From positions 248,001 to 312,000 of the forward strand of contig NZ_BAABGY010000016.1 in NCBI RefSeq assembly GCF_039541815.1: DNA of 64,000 nucleotides, written 5' to 3'. The translations under genes were made by a program, and so were the position numbers. Positions 24,491 to 33,355 of this stretch are shown one piece after another. This DNA comes from Flavisolibacter amylovorans. GTDB taxonomy: Bacteria; Bacteroidota; Bacteroidia; Chitinophagales; Chitinophagaceae. The number at the start of each line of letters is the position of its first letter. Positions within the stretch are counted from its first letter, which is position 1. The notes under the pieces were generated by a model that saw only the letters and a program-made list of their open reading frames with translations, ran no database searches and was not told where the DNA came from.

Positions 24491-24587
24491 GGGCTCGCCG
24501 ACGGCTCGACGTTCCTGTTGCGCGTGGCGCGATTGCACGGGCGACCCGAAGGAATGTGTAGCCTTCGCATTGAAGCCTGCCGGTGCG

Positions 24588-25415
24588 TCAGCGGAGATCC
24601 ACATGCTGCGCGGAGACGGATTCCCCGAAGAAGATGCTGGCCTTGTTGTCGAAGTCGGCCGCTGCATCGGTCGTAAAAAACGTGCGGGCCTGCTCCTTCG
24701 AAAGCCTGGCCTCGATCTCGGGATGGCGCTGCAGGTAATCAGCAAGACTCTCAGCTACGATCTCGCCCTGGCCCAGCACCTGCACACCTTCGGGCAGCAG
24801 GGCCCTGATCTTGTCGCGCAGCAGCGGGTAGTGCGTGCAGGCTAGCAGCAAGGTATCTACGGACGGATGTTCCTGCAGCACCTTGTCTACATGGCGGCGT
24901 ACGAAGTAATCGGCGCCCGGGCTTCCGTGCTCGTTGTTCTCGATGAGCGGCACCCACATCGGGCAGGCTTCCTGCACCACCTGCACCTGCGGAAAGAACT
25001 TCTCGATCTCCAGCAGGTAGGAGCCCGACTGCACGGTGCCATTGGTGGCGAGCACCGCGATGGCGCCGCTCTGCGAATGCTGCCCGATCACTTCGGCCGT
25101 GGGGCGGATGACGCCCAGCACGCGGGCCTTCGGGTCGAGGCGGGCGAGATCGTTCTGCTGGATGCTGCGGAGGGCCTTTGCGGAGGCCGTATTGCACGCA
25201 AGGATGATGAGCGGACAGCCTTGGCCGAGCAGCCATTCCACGCACTGCAGCGTATAGCGGTATACCGTATCGAAGGAGCGGTTTCCGTAAGGCGCGCGCG
25301 CATTGTCGCCCAGGTAGAGGTAATCGTACCCGGGCAGCCGGTCCACGAGCGAGCGCAGCACCGTAAGGCCGCCATAGCCGGAATCGAACACACCGATGGG
25401 AGCGGGAGTGGACAT
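24588..25415 (-). CDS. murI: Glutamate racemase
   Basis: The 275-residue cytosolic enzyme makes D-glutamate for peptidoglycan. Both catalytic cysteines are present in their motifs: LACNTASAKAL (about residues 72-82) and LLACTHYPLL (about 184-193). The N-terminal GVFDSGYGGLTVLRSL contains the conserved Asp-Ser pair (usual form FDSGVGG). Length is normal for MurI. It is the last gene of the minus-strand envelope cluster, 376 bp downstream of the second ompH gene but separated from it by a terminator and repeat arrays, so it likely has its own promoter. The C-terminus ends normally, 98 bp before the convergent propeller gene. Confidence 0.95.
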   Translation of the reverse strand: MSTPAPIGVFDSGYGGLTVLRSLVDRLPGYDYLYLGDNARAPYGNRSFDTVYRYTLQCVEWLLGQGCPLIILACNTASAKALRSIQQNDLARLDPKARVLGVIRPTAEVIGQHSQSGAIAVLATNGTVQSGSYLLEIEKFFPQVQVVQEACPMWVPLIENNEHGSPGADYFVRRHVDKVLQEHPSVDTLLLACTHYPLLRDKIRALLPEGVQVLGQGEIVAESLADYLQRHPEIEARLSKEQARTFFTTDAAADFDNKASIFFGESVSAQHVDLR

Positions 25416-25635
25416 GGGGTAAAGATACGTCGCCGCTACGCGGCTGTTTATTGGTCTATTGGTTTATTAGTAATAGGTCGTTTACAGTGCAAAAGCCTTT
25501 GCGCATCGCGGTCATTGCGAACTTGGAAGTCATTGCGAGCCCCAGCCTTCTGCGGGGTAAATTCAGCGACGCAATCTCCACCGTTACGCAGAGTGTTCGC
25601 GGCTGGCCCAACGTTATCTTGACGTGTTCATCTTG

Positions 25636-25738
25636 GCTCACTTGCTCACTTGCTCACTTGCTCACTTGCTCACTTGCTCACTTGCTCACTTGCTCACTTG
25701 CTCACTTGCTCACTTGCTCACTTGCTCACCTGCTCACG
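25636..25738. repeat. Tandem array of about 12.9 copies of an 8-bp unit (GCTCACTT)
   Basis: This is a nearly perfect direct repeat with a single substitution (GCTCACCT) in the last full unit. Because the period is not a multiple of 3, copy-number change would shift any reading frame. It ends directly at the ompH terminator. Confidence 0.95.
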
Positions 25739-25765
25739 AAAAAGCCCCGGCATTCAGCCAGGGCT
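25739..25765 (-). terminator. Terminator of the bamA-ompH-ompH unit
   Basis: On the minus strand a stem AGCCCTGGC/GCCGGGGCT (one mismatch) is followed by TTTTTCG, 25 bp after the stop codon of the second ompH gene. Confidence 0.8.
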
Positions 25766-25790
25766 CTTCTATGAACGGTGTTTTTACTGA

Positions 25791-26351
25791 TTAATTTCTC
25801 GCGCCGGGACGGGGGGCAGGAGCACCGGTAGCCGGGGCATTCGGCAACTTGATACCGAGCTTCTTGGCTACGAGGGGCAGCAGGTCGTCGCCCTGGGGCG
25901 CCACGAGCAGCGTTTCCTTGTTTAGCACATAAGCATAGTTGTTCTCCTTGGCCACGGCGTTGAGGGCCGTTACCACGCGGCGGTAGATGGGCTCCAGCAG
26001 GGCCTGCTGCTTGGCCTGTACGGCCTGCTGCGACAGCTGCTGCCAGTTCTGGATCTCGTACACGAGCTGCTCGAGCTCGCCGCGGATGATGTTGCGCTGG
26101 GCGGCCGGCGTGCGCAGCGAGTCGCGGTAGAGGCTGTCCTTGCGCTGGTACTCAGCTACATTATACTGATAACGGGGAGCCAGCGAGTCGGTCTGGTAGC
26201 GCTCGATGAGGGAGTCCAGCTTACCGCTGTTCACCTCGGGAGTGAGGGCCACAACGTTATCGAGGCTGATGTAGCCGATCTTCTGGGCCTGGGCAGCCGA
26301 TACGCTGAACAGCGCTACGAGGGCTACAACAAAAAATTTGATCTTGTTCAT
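25791..26351 (-). CDS. OmpH/Skp-family periplasmic chaperone, second copy
   Basis: The 186-residue protein has a signal peptide (MNKIKFFVVALVALFSVSAAQAQ) and then the Skp start KIGYISLDNVV followed by long charged, helix-forming sequence that would make the two tentacle-like coiled-coil arms. Skp proteins trap unfolded outer-membrane proteins in the periplasm on the way to BamA. The C-terminal tail (about 165-186) is Pro/Ala-rich and probably disordered. It lies 82 bp downstream of the first ompH copy and shares the terminator. Two adjacent ompH genes after bamA is the usual Bacteroidota layout. Confidence 0.88.
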   Translation of the reverse strand: MNKIKFFVVALVALFSVSAAQAQKIGYISLDNVVALTPEVNSGKLDSLIERYQTDSLAPRYQYNVAEYQRKDSLYRDSLRTPAAQRNIIRGELEQLVYEIQNWQQLSQQAVQAKQQALLEPIYRRVVTALNAVAKENNYAYVLNKETLLVAPQGDDLLPLVAKKLGIKLPNAPATGAPAPRPGARN

Positions 26352-26433
26352 TGGGAGGTACTTGTATGTTTTGTTTTAGTTTGATGCGTCGTACCGCGGC
26401 ATCGTTGGCAGGCGCCGCCGATTTCACGATTTC

Positions 26434-26949
26434 TTAATTCTTTACCCCGAGCTCCTTCAGGATGTCGTCGCTCTTTTCGAGTTTGGGGTCGGCAAAGATA
26501 ACGGTTATTCCTTCGCTTTTATCGAGGATGAAGTCGTATCCACGAGTGGTAGCGAGGCGCTGCACCGCGTTGTAGACCTTGTCCTGAACGGGTTTCACGA
26601 GCTCCTGGCGCTTCTTGAAGAGGTCGCCCTCGAAGCCGAAGCGCTGGCGCTGGAGGTCGCGCAGGGTCTTCTCTTTTACGAGCAGCTGGTCTTCGCGCTT
26701 CTTGCGCAGGTCCTCGCTCAGCATCACCTGCTCGGCCTCGTAATCCTTGTACATCTTGTCGAGGTCGGCCTGCATCTTGTCGATCTCTTTCTGCCAGCCG
26801 GCCGCAACGTCGTCGAGGCTTTTCTGGGCCGACTTGTAGTCGGGCATCTTGTCGAGGATGTACTTGGTGTCGATGATGGCATAGCGCTGCGCCTGCACGG
26901 CCGCGCCCATAACGAGGCTGCAGACAGCCACCAGGAAGAATTTTTTCAT
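26434..26949 (-). CDS. OmpH/Skp-family periplasmic chaperone, first copy
   Basis: The 171-residue product begins at the ATG at 26949, which directly opens a signal peptide (MKKFFLVAVCSLVMGAAVQAQ); in-frame codons upstream overlap the bamA end region and are not used. The mature start RYAIIDTKYILDKMPDY and the following Lys/Glu/Asp-rich helical stretch (DLDKMYKDYEAEQVMLSEDL) are typical of OmpH. It ends in a compact C-terminal strand (FADPKLEKSDDILKELGV). It is 57 bp downstream of bamA, so it is likely co-transcribed and works with BamA in outer-membrane protein assembly. Confidence 0.9.
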   Translation of the reverse strand: MKKFFLVAVCSLVMGAAVQAQRYAIIDTKYILDKMPDYKSAQKSLDDVAAGWQKEIDKMQADLDKMYKDYEAEQVMLSEDLRKKREDQLLVKEKTLRDLQRQRFGFEGDLFKKRQELVKPVQDKVYNAVQRLATTRGYDFILDKSEGITVIFADPKLEKSDDILKELGVKN

Positions 26950-27006
26950 ATCGTGTCGGTTATACGAATGATGCGTACGGAAGGCAATGCGTTGCACCTC
27001 ATTTTG

Positions 27007-29736
27007 TTATTCCGGCTCGAAACCGAGCATGAAGGTGAAGCGGCTCGCGTTCTTCAGGCTGCGGTCGGCGGGGCTCAGGCGGTCAAGCCCGATGCCGTAG
27101 TCGAAGCCCAGCATACCGAACATCGGCAGGAAGAAGCGCATACCGGCGCCCACGCTGCGGCGGAGGCGGAAGGGATTGTACTCCCCGAAGTTGCGCCAGC
27201 CGTTGGCCGCGTCGAAGAAGGTGAGTGCGTAGATGGTGCTGCTCGGGTTGCGCACGATGGGATAGCGCAGCTCGAGCTGGTACTTGTTGAAGATCGTGAA
27301 GTACTCGCTCACGCCCGAGATGTCGGGGTTGATCGACGGGTTCGGCTTGTCGAACACGGGGTAGCCGCGCAGAGCGATCACGTCGAAGCCGAGGATACCG
27401 AACGAGTTGGTAAGGCCGTCGCCACCGAGCTGGAAGCGCTCGAAGGGCGAGAAGTCGAGCTTCCGGTTGTAGCGGCCCATGAAGCCGTACTTGGCGGCGA
27501 TCTTCAGCACGAGCTGGCGGTTGCGGTCGGCGCCGCCGGCACGGCCGATCGGCACGAACCACTCGGCGTTGAAGCGCCACTTGTGATATTCGGGGTTCTT
27601 ATACGGGTAGGCAGAGGTCACGATGCTCTTGTCGATGAGCGAGTAGGGCGGCGTGAACTGCACCGAAGCCGTCATGTTGGAACCACCCGTAGGGTACTGC
27701 GGATCGAACACCGAGGAGCGCTGCAGGGCGATCTTGAGCGAGATGTTGTTGGACGTACCCGTCGTGAAGCCGAAGCCCTGGAACGCATAGTTCTTCAGCT
27801 TGTACTGCGTGTAGTTGAGCGAGTACAGGAGGCTGAAATAGTCGTCGGGCCACTTCAGCTGCTTGCCGAGCGAGATGCCCACGCCGATGGTGCGGAGGTA
27901 CTGCTCTTTGGCCAGGCCCTTGTCGAAGGCGCCCGTGACGGGGTTATACAGGTTGGCGAACTTCGAGTTGAAGAACGAGATCGTGAAGGGATTGCGCTTG
28001 CGGCCGCCGAGCCAGGGCTCCGTGAAGGAGAAGTTGTAGGAGCGGTAGGCCGAGCCATTGCTCTGGATGCGGAGCGAGAGCTTCTGGCCGTCGCCGGAGG
28101 GCAGCGGGTCCCAGGTCGACTTCTTGAAGAAGTTCTTGATCGAGAAGTTGTTGAAGGTAACGCCGAGCGTACCGGTGAGGCCGATGCCACCACCCCAGCC
28201 GGCGGAGAGCTCGAGCTGGTCGGAGGATTTCTCCTCGAGCTGCCAGTTGATGTCCACGGTACCGTCGCTCTGGTCGGGTACCACGCCGGGGTTGATCTTT
28301 TCCTGGTTGAAGTACTGGAGCTGCGCCAGTTCGCGCTGGGAGCGAATGAGGTCGGAGCGGCTGAACTTCTCACCCGGCACCGTGCGCAGCTCGCGGCGGA
28401 TGACGTAGTCTTTCGTCTTGTCGTTGCCGTAGATGTTCACGTTGCGGATGGTGGCCTGCGGGCCTTCCACGATGCGGATCTCGTGGTCGATGGTGTCGTT
28501 GTAGACGGCCGTCTCCACGGGGTCGGCGCGGAAGAAGAGGTAGCCGTCATCCATATAAAGGCCGGAGATGTCGGCGCCGCCTTCGGCAGAGAGGTTCTTG
28601 CCGAGGCGCTTGTTGAGCACGTCGAGGTTGTAGATGTCGCCCTTGTTGATGCGCACCACGGCACGCAGCAGGGAGTCGCTGTATTTGGTGTTACCGCGGA
28701 ACACGAGGTTGCCGAAGTAGTAGCGGCGGCCTTCGTCTACCTTGATGGAGATGTCCACGTTGCCGTCGGGGCGGTTCACCACGGCGGTGTCCGTGATGCG
28801 GGCGTCGCGGTAACCGAGGGCGTTGTAATAATCTAGGATCTTCTCACGGTCTTCGTCGAACTTGTTCTGGTCGTACTTGGCGCCACCGAGCTTCACGCGC
28901 ACAAACGGATCGAGGAAGGCGCGCGTCTTGGTGAGCGAGAGAAAGCCATAGTCCTTCACGTACTCTTTGAACGTGATGCGCTCGTTGGCGCCGAAGGGCG
29001 TGATGGGCGTGGTGGGGTGTACCGACAGGCGCATCATCTCCTTGGTGCCCTTCAGCTCTTTCTTGAGGCGGAGGTCGGTGGCGGCCTCGTTGCCGTAGAA
29101 GTTCACGGAGTTGACCTTTACCTTGGGGCCCTTGGTGATATGGAAAATGAGGTTGTTGGAATTGGCAGTACCGGGATCGGGCTTTTCCTCGAGGCGCACG
29201 CGCACGTTGCGGTAGCCTTTGCCGGCGAAGAACTTGCGGATCGCCTCGATGGCGTTGCGGCGGGTGTTCTCGGTGATGATGGTGGAGCGGGAAAGACCGA
29301 CTTTCTCTTTGAGGTCTTCGCCCTCGGTCTTGCGTACGCCCTGGAAGCTGTAGTTGGACAGGCGCGGGCGCTCCTGCACGTTGAGCTCGAGGTGGATCAC
29401 GTCGCCCTCGATGCGGGCGATGTAGATCTGCACGTTGGAGAAGAGGCGCTGGCGCCAGAGGTTCTGGATCGCCTTTGCAAATGCGTCGCTGCCGGGGATC
29501 TGCACCTTATCGCCCACCTGCAGGCCCGAGATCGAAGCCACGATCGCGGTATCGAGGTGGTTGGCGCCCGTGACGCGGATGGAGCCGATGGTATATTCCT
29601 TAGGCCGTCCGTCTTCGATGCCCTGGAGAGTGGGGTCCACGCCGGTTACCCGGGTGCTGTCCTGGGCGCTCACGGTCGAAACCAGGGCGCAGGAGCACAG
29701 GAGCACGAAGAAGAAACGGGAGCAAATTTGTCGCAT
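27007..29736 (-). CDS. bamA: Outer membrane protein assembly factor BamA
   Basis: The 909-residue Omp85 protein is the central insertase of the beta-barrel assembly machinery. It has a signal peptide (from the ATG at 29736), five POTRA repeats (about residues 45-450; for example IGSIRVTGANHLDTAIV and IRNVNIYGNDKTKDYVI) and a C-terminal 16-stranded barrel (about 500-909). The conserved lid-loop RGF/RGY motif is seen as ALRGYP, and the protein ends with the aromatic-rich last strand RFTFMLGFEPE. The gene lies between uppS and two ompH genes, the common Bacteroidota arrangement. Residues 1-13 of the longest frame are ignored because they precede the signal peptide. Confidence 0.95.
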   Translation of the reverse strand: MRQICSRFFFVLLCSCALVSTVSAQDSTRVTGVDPTLQGIEDGRPKEYTIGSIRVTGANHLDTAIVASISGLQVGDKVQIPGSDAFAKAIQNLWRQRLFSNVQIYIARIEGDVIHLELNVQERPRLSNYSFQGVRKTEGEDLKEKVGLSRSTIITENTRRNAIEAIRKFFAGKGYRNVRVRLEEKPDPGTANSNNLIFHITKGPKVKVNSVNFYGNEAATDLRLKKELKGTKEMMRLSVHPTTPITPFGANERITFKEYVKDYGFLSLTKTRAFLDPFVRVKLGGAKYDQNKFDEDREKILDYYNALGYRDARITDTAVVNRPDGNVDISIKVDEGRRYYFGNLVFRGNTKYSDSLLRAVVRINKGDIYNLDVLNKRLGKNLSAEGGADISGLYMDDGYLFFRADPVETAVYNDTIDHEIRIVEGPQATIRNVNIYGNDKTKDYVIRRELRTVPGEKFSRSDLIRSQRELAQLQYFNQEKINPGVVPDQSDGTVDINWQLEEKSSDQLELSAGWGGGIGLTGTLGVTFNNFSIKNFFKKSTWDPLPSGDGQKLSLRIQSNGSAYRSYNFSFTEPWLGGRKRNPFTISFFNSKFANLYNPVTGAFDKGLAKEQYLRTIGVGISLGKQLKWPDDYFSLLYSLNYTQYKLKNYAFQGFGFTTGTSNNISLKIALQRSSVFDPQYPTGGSNMTASVQFTPPYSLIDKSIVTSAYPYKNPEYHKWRFNAEWFVPIGRAGGADRNRQLVLKIAAKYGFMGRYNRKLDFSPFERFQLGGDGLTNSFGILGFDVIALRGYPVFDKPNPSINPDISGVSEYFTIFNKYQLELRYPIVRNPSSTIYALTFFDAANGWRNFGEYNPFRLRRSVGAGMRFFLPMFGMLGFDYGIGLDRLSPADRSLKNASRFTFMLGFEPE

Positions 29737-30071
29737 AATGGATGGTTCAGTCAATCGGAAAGCAGCGTCGGTCAAAGCTTTGGGGAGGCAAATTAACGGT
29801 AAATTTCGTAGCTAATTGTTAAAACGACGCCCCGCGGAGGCGGGGCGGGTTTGGACTTTGGGGTTTCCAGTTTGAAGTCGGGAGCCGCTCACAGCGCAGG
29901 TTTCACTCACTTCCATCATCAGCGGCTACAGGACCCGGCATCGGGCGTTCGGCCTTCGAACCGGCCAGTCGGCCTTAATACCTCGCCGGAGCAAGTAGGG
30001 CATTAATAATCAAGGAGAAGCATCAAATTGAAACAGCCTGTCCCCGACAACTTCGAACCCGAACCTCAGCC
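29737..30071. other. Intergenic region between uppS and bamA
   Basis: It contains the hairpin at 29821-29846 and, on the minus strand, an A+T-rich stretch with TTAATTTGCC near 29790 that is close to, but not, a standard -7 box. Nothing else is recognised. Confidence 0.5.
29821..29846 (-). terminator. Hairpin between uppS and bamA
   Basis: On the minus strand a 7-bp GC stem (GCCCCGC/GCGGGGC) is followed by GTCGTTTT. It lies 226 bp after the uppS stop and 85 bp before the bamA start, so it may terminate or attenuate read-through into bamA. Confidence 0.55.
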
Positions 30072-30821
30072 TCACGAACTTTTGACCTGCTCCCCCGTCT
30101 TACCGAACCTGCGCTCGCGGCCCTGGTAGTCGATGAGGGCCTCGTAGAGGTTCTCCTTGCGGAAGTCGGGCCAGCGCACGTTGGTGAAATAGAGCTCGGC
30201 GTAGGCAAGCTGGTAGAGGAGGAAGTTGGAGATGCGGTATTCGCCCGAGGTGCGGATCATGAGCTCGGGGTCGGGGAAGGCGCTGGTGGTGAGGGCGGCC
30301 TGCAGGGTGCCCTGGTCGATGGCTTCCACGGCGAGGCGGCCCTGCTTCACATCCCAGGCGATGTTCTTGACGGCGTTGAGCAGCTCCCAGCGGCCGCTGT
30401 AGCTGAGGGCCATAATGAGGTGGAGGCCTGAGTTGTCCTTGGTAAAGTCGAGGGCTTCCTGAAGCTCCTTGCGGGCGTAGGCGGGCAGCATGCTGAGGTC
30501 GCCGATGACATTGAGCCGGATGTTGTTCTTGTGCAGGCTTTCCACCTCGTTGCGGATGGTGGTCACCAGCAGCTCCATGAGCCCGACCACCTCGTACTCG
30601 GGGCGGTCCCAGTTCTCGGTAGAGAAGGCATAGAGCGTCAGGAAGCCGACGCCGAGCTCGGCGCAGCCCTCCACGATGTCGCGTACGCTCTCCACGCCGT
30701 GGTAGTGGCCGAACAGCCGGTCCTTGCCCTGCTCCTTGGCCCAGCGGCCGTTACCGTCCATGATGATGGCGATATGCCGCGGCAGGCGGTCTTTGTCGAT
30801 TTGGGTAAGGAGGTCGGACAT
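30072..30821 (-). CDS. uppS: Isoprenyl transferase (undecaprenyl diphosphate synthase)
   Basis: The 249-residue cytosolic enzyme makes the C55 lipid carrier used for peptidoglycan and surface glycans. Cis-prenyltransferase motifs are all present: IAIIMDGNGRWAKEQG with the Mg-binding Asp (about residue 22), the H-x-x-G segment HYHGVESV, TLYAFSTENWDRP, and the C-terminal MIRTSGEYRISNFLLYQ followed by YFTNVRWPDF. The ATG at 30821 is used because the longer frame crosses a repeat array. It belongs to the DUF6089-uppS-bamA-ompH series on the minus strand. Confidence 0.94.
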   Translation of the reverse strand: MSDLLTQIDKDRLPRHIAIIMDGNGRWAKEQGKDRLFGHYHGVESVRDIVEGCAELGVGFLTLYAFSTENWDRPEYEVVGLMELLVTTIRNEVESLHKNNIRLNVIGDLSMLPAYARKELQEALDFTKDNSGLHLIMALSYSGRWELLNAVKNIAWDVKQGRLAVEAIDQGTLQAALTTSAFPDPELMIRTSGEYRISNFLLYQLAYAELYFTNVRWPDFRKENLYEALIDYQGRERRFGKTGEQVKSS

Positions 30822-30869
30822 AGGCGGCGAAAATACGATTCTGGGTTGAACGCCGCAAGCGGCGGGGAG

Positions 30870-31220
30870 GGCACGCGGAAAACGCGGAAAACGCTGAAGA
30901 TACTTGGGGACAGTTCTTTTCATCTGCACCCTTTCTCACGGTACCGAGCCGCGGGTGCAACAGACTGCTAAAATAGAAGCTGCCCGCGGGTTGAATATTC
31001 CGGTTTAAAACGCAGAAAAGAAAAGGTTCCTGTAGAATTGCGGCGGCCGCCTGCGGCCGCTTCCGCGTTTTATCGGAACACTTCCACCTACAGCCGGCTT
31101 CGATATTTAGAGGAAATGACGCACCCGCAGCCCTACCAGTAAAATGAAACTTCCTCCTCCAAACGCAATCCCGCAGAGGAGAACAAGTATTTTCCGCGTT
31201 TTCTGCGTTTTCCGCGTGCC
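30870..31220. repeat. Inverted pair of GCGGAAAAC arrays
   Basis: The 36-base segments 30870-30905 and 31185-31220 are reverse complements with about four mismatches and consist of ~9-bp units (GCGGAAAAC, GCTGAAGAT). They flank 279 bp of unrelated sequence. Confidence 0.85.
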
Positions 31221-31222
31221 AC

Positions 31223-31244
31223 AAAAAAAGCGCCCACCGGGCGC
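31223..31244 (-). terminator. Terminator of the DUF6089 gene
   Basis: On the minus strand GCGCCC-GGT-GGGCGC is followed by seven T, 24 bp after the stop codon. Confidence 0.9.
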
Positions 31245-31267
31245 CTTCTCTATACGTTTGGATGGCC

Positions 31268-32107
31268 TCAATACGAGGGGCACTTATACGATTGCAGGTT
31301 GAACGACAGGTAGATGATGCCGGTCACGAACTGGTCTTTCTGCTTCGAATTGCCGCGCTGCACGCCCTTGGCGCCGATCGGGGCACCGGTTTCGTAGGAG
31401 CGGTCCGACAGCAGGAAGGCAGGCGAGGGCGTACCGTCGGGGTTCGGCGGGAACACCTCGGGCTCCACGAAGGTGGTGCTCACGTCGTCGAGATAATCGG
31501 TGTTGGTGAAGCGGTGCACGATCTCGAAGCCGATGTTCATGCGGCCGTTGATGTTGTACTTGATGCCGACGCCGAAGGGGATGGCAAGGGCCATCGTGCT
31601 GTAGGGCTTACGGTCGGGATAGGCCGCGGAGCCCTGGCCCTCGGTGCCGAGGGTGCGGAGGAAGTATTTGTCGCCGCCGAGGTAGGCGAAGGGGTCGTAG
31701 CTGAAGAGCGCCGCGCCGAGCGTCACGTAGGGCGTGAAGCGGAGCGTTTCGCTGTAGGGCTGGAACTTGAAGAAGTTGAAATCGCCCTGCAGCCCCACCT
31801 CCCAGATATTGGAGTTGAACGAGAGGTTGCGGCGCCGCATGTATTCGTTGCGGTCGTTGTACACGTCGGAATAGCCGACGCGGGCATAGGTGCCGCTGAC
31901 GCGCAGCGCGATGTAGTTGCCGAAGTTCTTACGGAAAAACGCCATGGCGGCGATCTTGGGCCGGTTGATGTTGGCGCGGGTGTTCAGGTCGCCGAAGTAG
32001 TGGGCGGCGCCCACCCCGAAGCCGAATTCACCTTCCTGGACATAACCCTGCTGTGCACAGAGCGTGGCCGGTGCGAGAAAAGCGAAAAGTGCCAGTGTCT
32101 TTCTCAT
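31268..32107 (-). CDS. DUF6089-family outer-membrane beta-barrel protein
   Basis: The 279-residue protein has a signal peptide (MRKTLALFAFLAPATLCAQ) and then alternating amphipathic strands with Gly/aromatic girdles (GEFGFGVGAAHYFGDLN; MALAIPFGVGIKYNI), as expected of an 8- to 10-stranded outer-membrane barrel. The GAAHYFGDLN start and the FEIVHRFTNTDYLDDVS segment are characteristic of the DUF6089 group found next to uppS/bamA in Bacteroidota. It is not related to a known enzyme; a structural or assembly role near the Bam machinery is inferred from context only. The C-terminal FNLQSYKCPSY is unusual in having a Cys and no terminal Phe. Confidence 0.82.
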   Translation of the reverse strand: MRKTLALFAFLAPATLCAQQGYVQEGEFGFGVGAAHYFGDLNTRANINRPKIAAMAFFRKNFGNYIALRVSGTYARVGYSDVYNDRNEYMRRRNLSFNSNIWEVGLQGDFNFFKFQPYSETLRFTPYVTLGAALFSYDPFAYLGGDKYFLRTLGTEGQGSAAYPDRKPYSTMALAIPFGVGIKYNINGRMNIGFEIVHRFTNTDYLDDVSTTFVEPEVFPPNPDGTPSPAFLLSDRSYETGAPIGAKGVQRGNSKQKDQFVTGIIYLSFNLQSYKCPSY

Positions 32108-32442
32108 AGCGTTGCAAATTACGATATTACCTATTGCCTGAAACGGAAAATGGAGCGTTTTCGTGTGCGCCGGCGGAAGAAAAGGTTCTGAAAGGTTTTG
32201 AAGGGTTTTGTAAGGTTTTGAGGGGTTGTTGGGTTATCGCCCGGCCTGACTTAGCCTTAACGGAAGCGGTTTTTAGTGGTCAGATTGCTGGATGGAGCGG
32301 AGTCAGGCCGCTGAAAGTATCCTCGGTCATCTTGTCCGCCCGGAAAGGTGGTGTACCGAAGCTTCGGGGGGTACCAGTGCGAGCGTAGCCGAACTGGGCT
32401 CATGCTCCCATTACCCCATTATCCCATCACCCCATTAGCACA
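32108..32442. other. Intergenic region with repeat arrays
   Basis: It contains a period-10 array (GGTTTTGAAG, GGTTTTGTAA; 32176-32227) and, at its right end, a CCCATTAC-type array (about 32400-32450) that runs into the 3' end of nadK. No gene is seen. Confidence 0.6.
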
Positions 32443-33333
32443 TTACCCACCTCCCGGGTTCCGCTTGTCGAAGCCCCAGGAGAGCTTGTTGCGGAGGGTC
32501 TGGAGGAAGTTATTCTCGTTGAGGCGCACGAGGCTGATGGCAAAGCTCTCCTTGCGCACCGCCAGCTGCACGCTCTTGTGCACGAGCTCGCGGCGGGCGT
32601 CGAGGGCTACGATGATCTCTTCGGACCGGCTCTCGATCTCGAAGGAGATGATGGTATTGTCGGGGATCACGATGGAGCGCACGTTGAGGTTGTGCGGCGC
32701 GATCGGGGTGATGACGAAGGAACCGGAATCGGGGAACACCACCGGCCCCGCGCAGGAGAGCGAATAGCCCGTGGAGCCCGTGGGCGTGGCCACGATGAGG
32801 CCGTCGGCCCAGTAGGTATTGAGGAGCTCGCCGTTGATGTAGGTATGGATCTTCACCATCGGGCTCACGTCGCGCTTGTGGATGGCAAACTCGTTGAGCG
32901 CGTAGGGCACCTCGCTGAAGAGGGGGATGGAGGCATCGAGGTGGATCAGCGAGCGCTTGTCGAGCACGTAGGAGCGGCGCGAGAGGGCGCGCACCGCCTC
33001 CTGCATCTCGTTGCGGCCGATGGAGGCCAGGAACCCGAGGCGTCCGAAGTTGATGCCGGCGATGGGGATGTTCTTGTCGCGCACGAGCGTGGCGGTATCG
33101 AGCAGGGTGCCGTCGCCGCCGAGGGAGATCACGAATTCAATGTCATCGGAAAGATCGGAGGAGCAGGTAAAGACCTCGAGGTCGTCGGGCAGCTGCATGT
33201 GCTTGCGCGCCTCCTGGTAGAACTCGTCGAATACGACCGGCACGATCCGCTCCTTGCGCAGTTCATCGAAAAAAAGCTGTACATCGTCCAGCTGCGCCAG
33301 GTCCAGCACCCGGCTATAGATCGCTACTTTCAA
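32443..33333 (-). CDS. nadK: NAD kinase
   Basis: The 296-residue cytosolic enzyme phosphorylates NAD to NADP. Family motifs are LGGDGTLLDTATLV (the GGDG loop, about residues 73-86), NFGRLGFLAS, and ATPTGSTGYSLSCAGP, followed by VITPIAPHNL. The first codon is TTG, as no ATG or GTG gives the normal MKVAIYSR start. The 3' end overlaps a CCCATTAC array, so the last residues (DKRNPGGG) are probably not under strong selection. It is flanked by the POTRA outer-membrane protein and the DUF6089 gene in the envelope cluster. Confidence 0.93.
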   Translation of the reverse strand: MKVAIYSRVLDLAQLDDVQLFFDELRKERIVPVVFDEFYQEARKHMQLPDDLEVFTCSSDLSDDIEFVISLGGDGTLLDTATLVRDKNIPIAGINFGRLGFLASIGRNEMQEAVRALSRRSYVLDKRSLIHLDASIPLFSEVPYALNEFAIHKRDVSPMVKIHTYINGELLNTYWADGLIVATPTGSTGYSLSCAGPVVFPDSGSFVITPIAPHNLNVRSIVIPDNTIISFEIESRSEEIIVALDARRELVHKSVQLAVRKESFAISLVRLNENNFLQTLRNKLSWGFDKRNPGGG

Positions 33334-33355
33334 CAGGGCCTATTTACGGTTAAGT

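Larger units (their letters stand above)
25416..25790. other. Intergenic region rich in repeats
   Basis: Besides the arrays at 25444-25475 and 25636-25738 it carries two copies of GTCATTGCGAAC/GTCATTGCGAGC (25510-25545) and GACGCAATCTCC (25567-25579), parts of a dispersed repeat common in bacterial intergenic DNA, and the ompH terminator. There is no gene. Confidence 0.65.
30822..31267. other. Intergenic region between DUF6089 gene and uppS
   Basis: It holds the inverted array pair (30870-31220), a GC palindrome near 31044-31060 (GCGGCGGCCGCCTGCGGCCGC) and the DUF6089 terminator. No coding region is supported; short frames across it read through the arrays. Confidence 0.6.

Noticed and set aside
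25636..25738. CRISPR-like array
   Set aside because: The repeat is only 8 bp, has no spacers and is a simple direct tandem repeat.
26953..28836. Plus-strand open frame of 627 codons opposite bamA
   Set aside because: It lies antisense to bamA, has Val/Glu/Ala-rich low-information sequence and no recognisable domain.
30870..31220. Insertion sequence bounded by inverted repeats
   Set aside because: The 279-bp centre has no transposase frame, no target duplication is evident, and the terminal repeats are themselves tandem arrays as in other gaps, so a classical IS or MITE is not supported.
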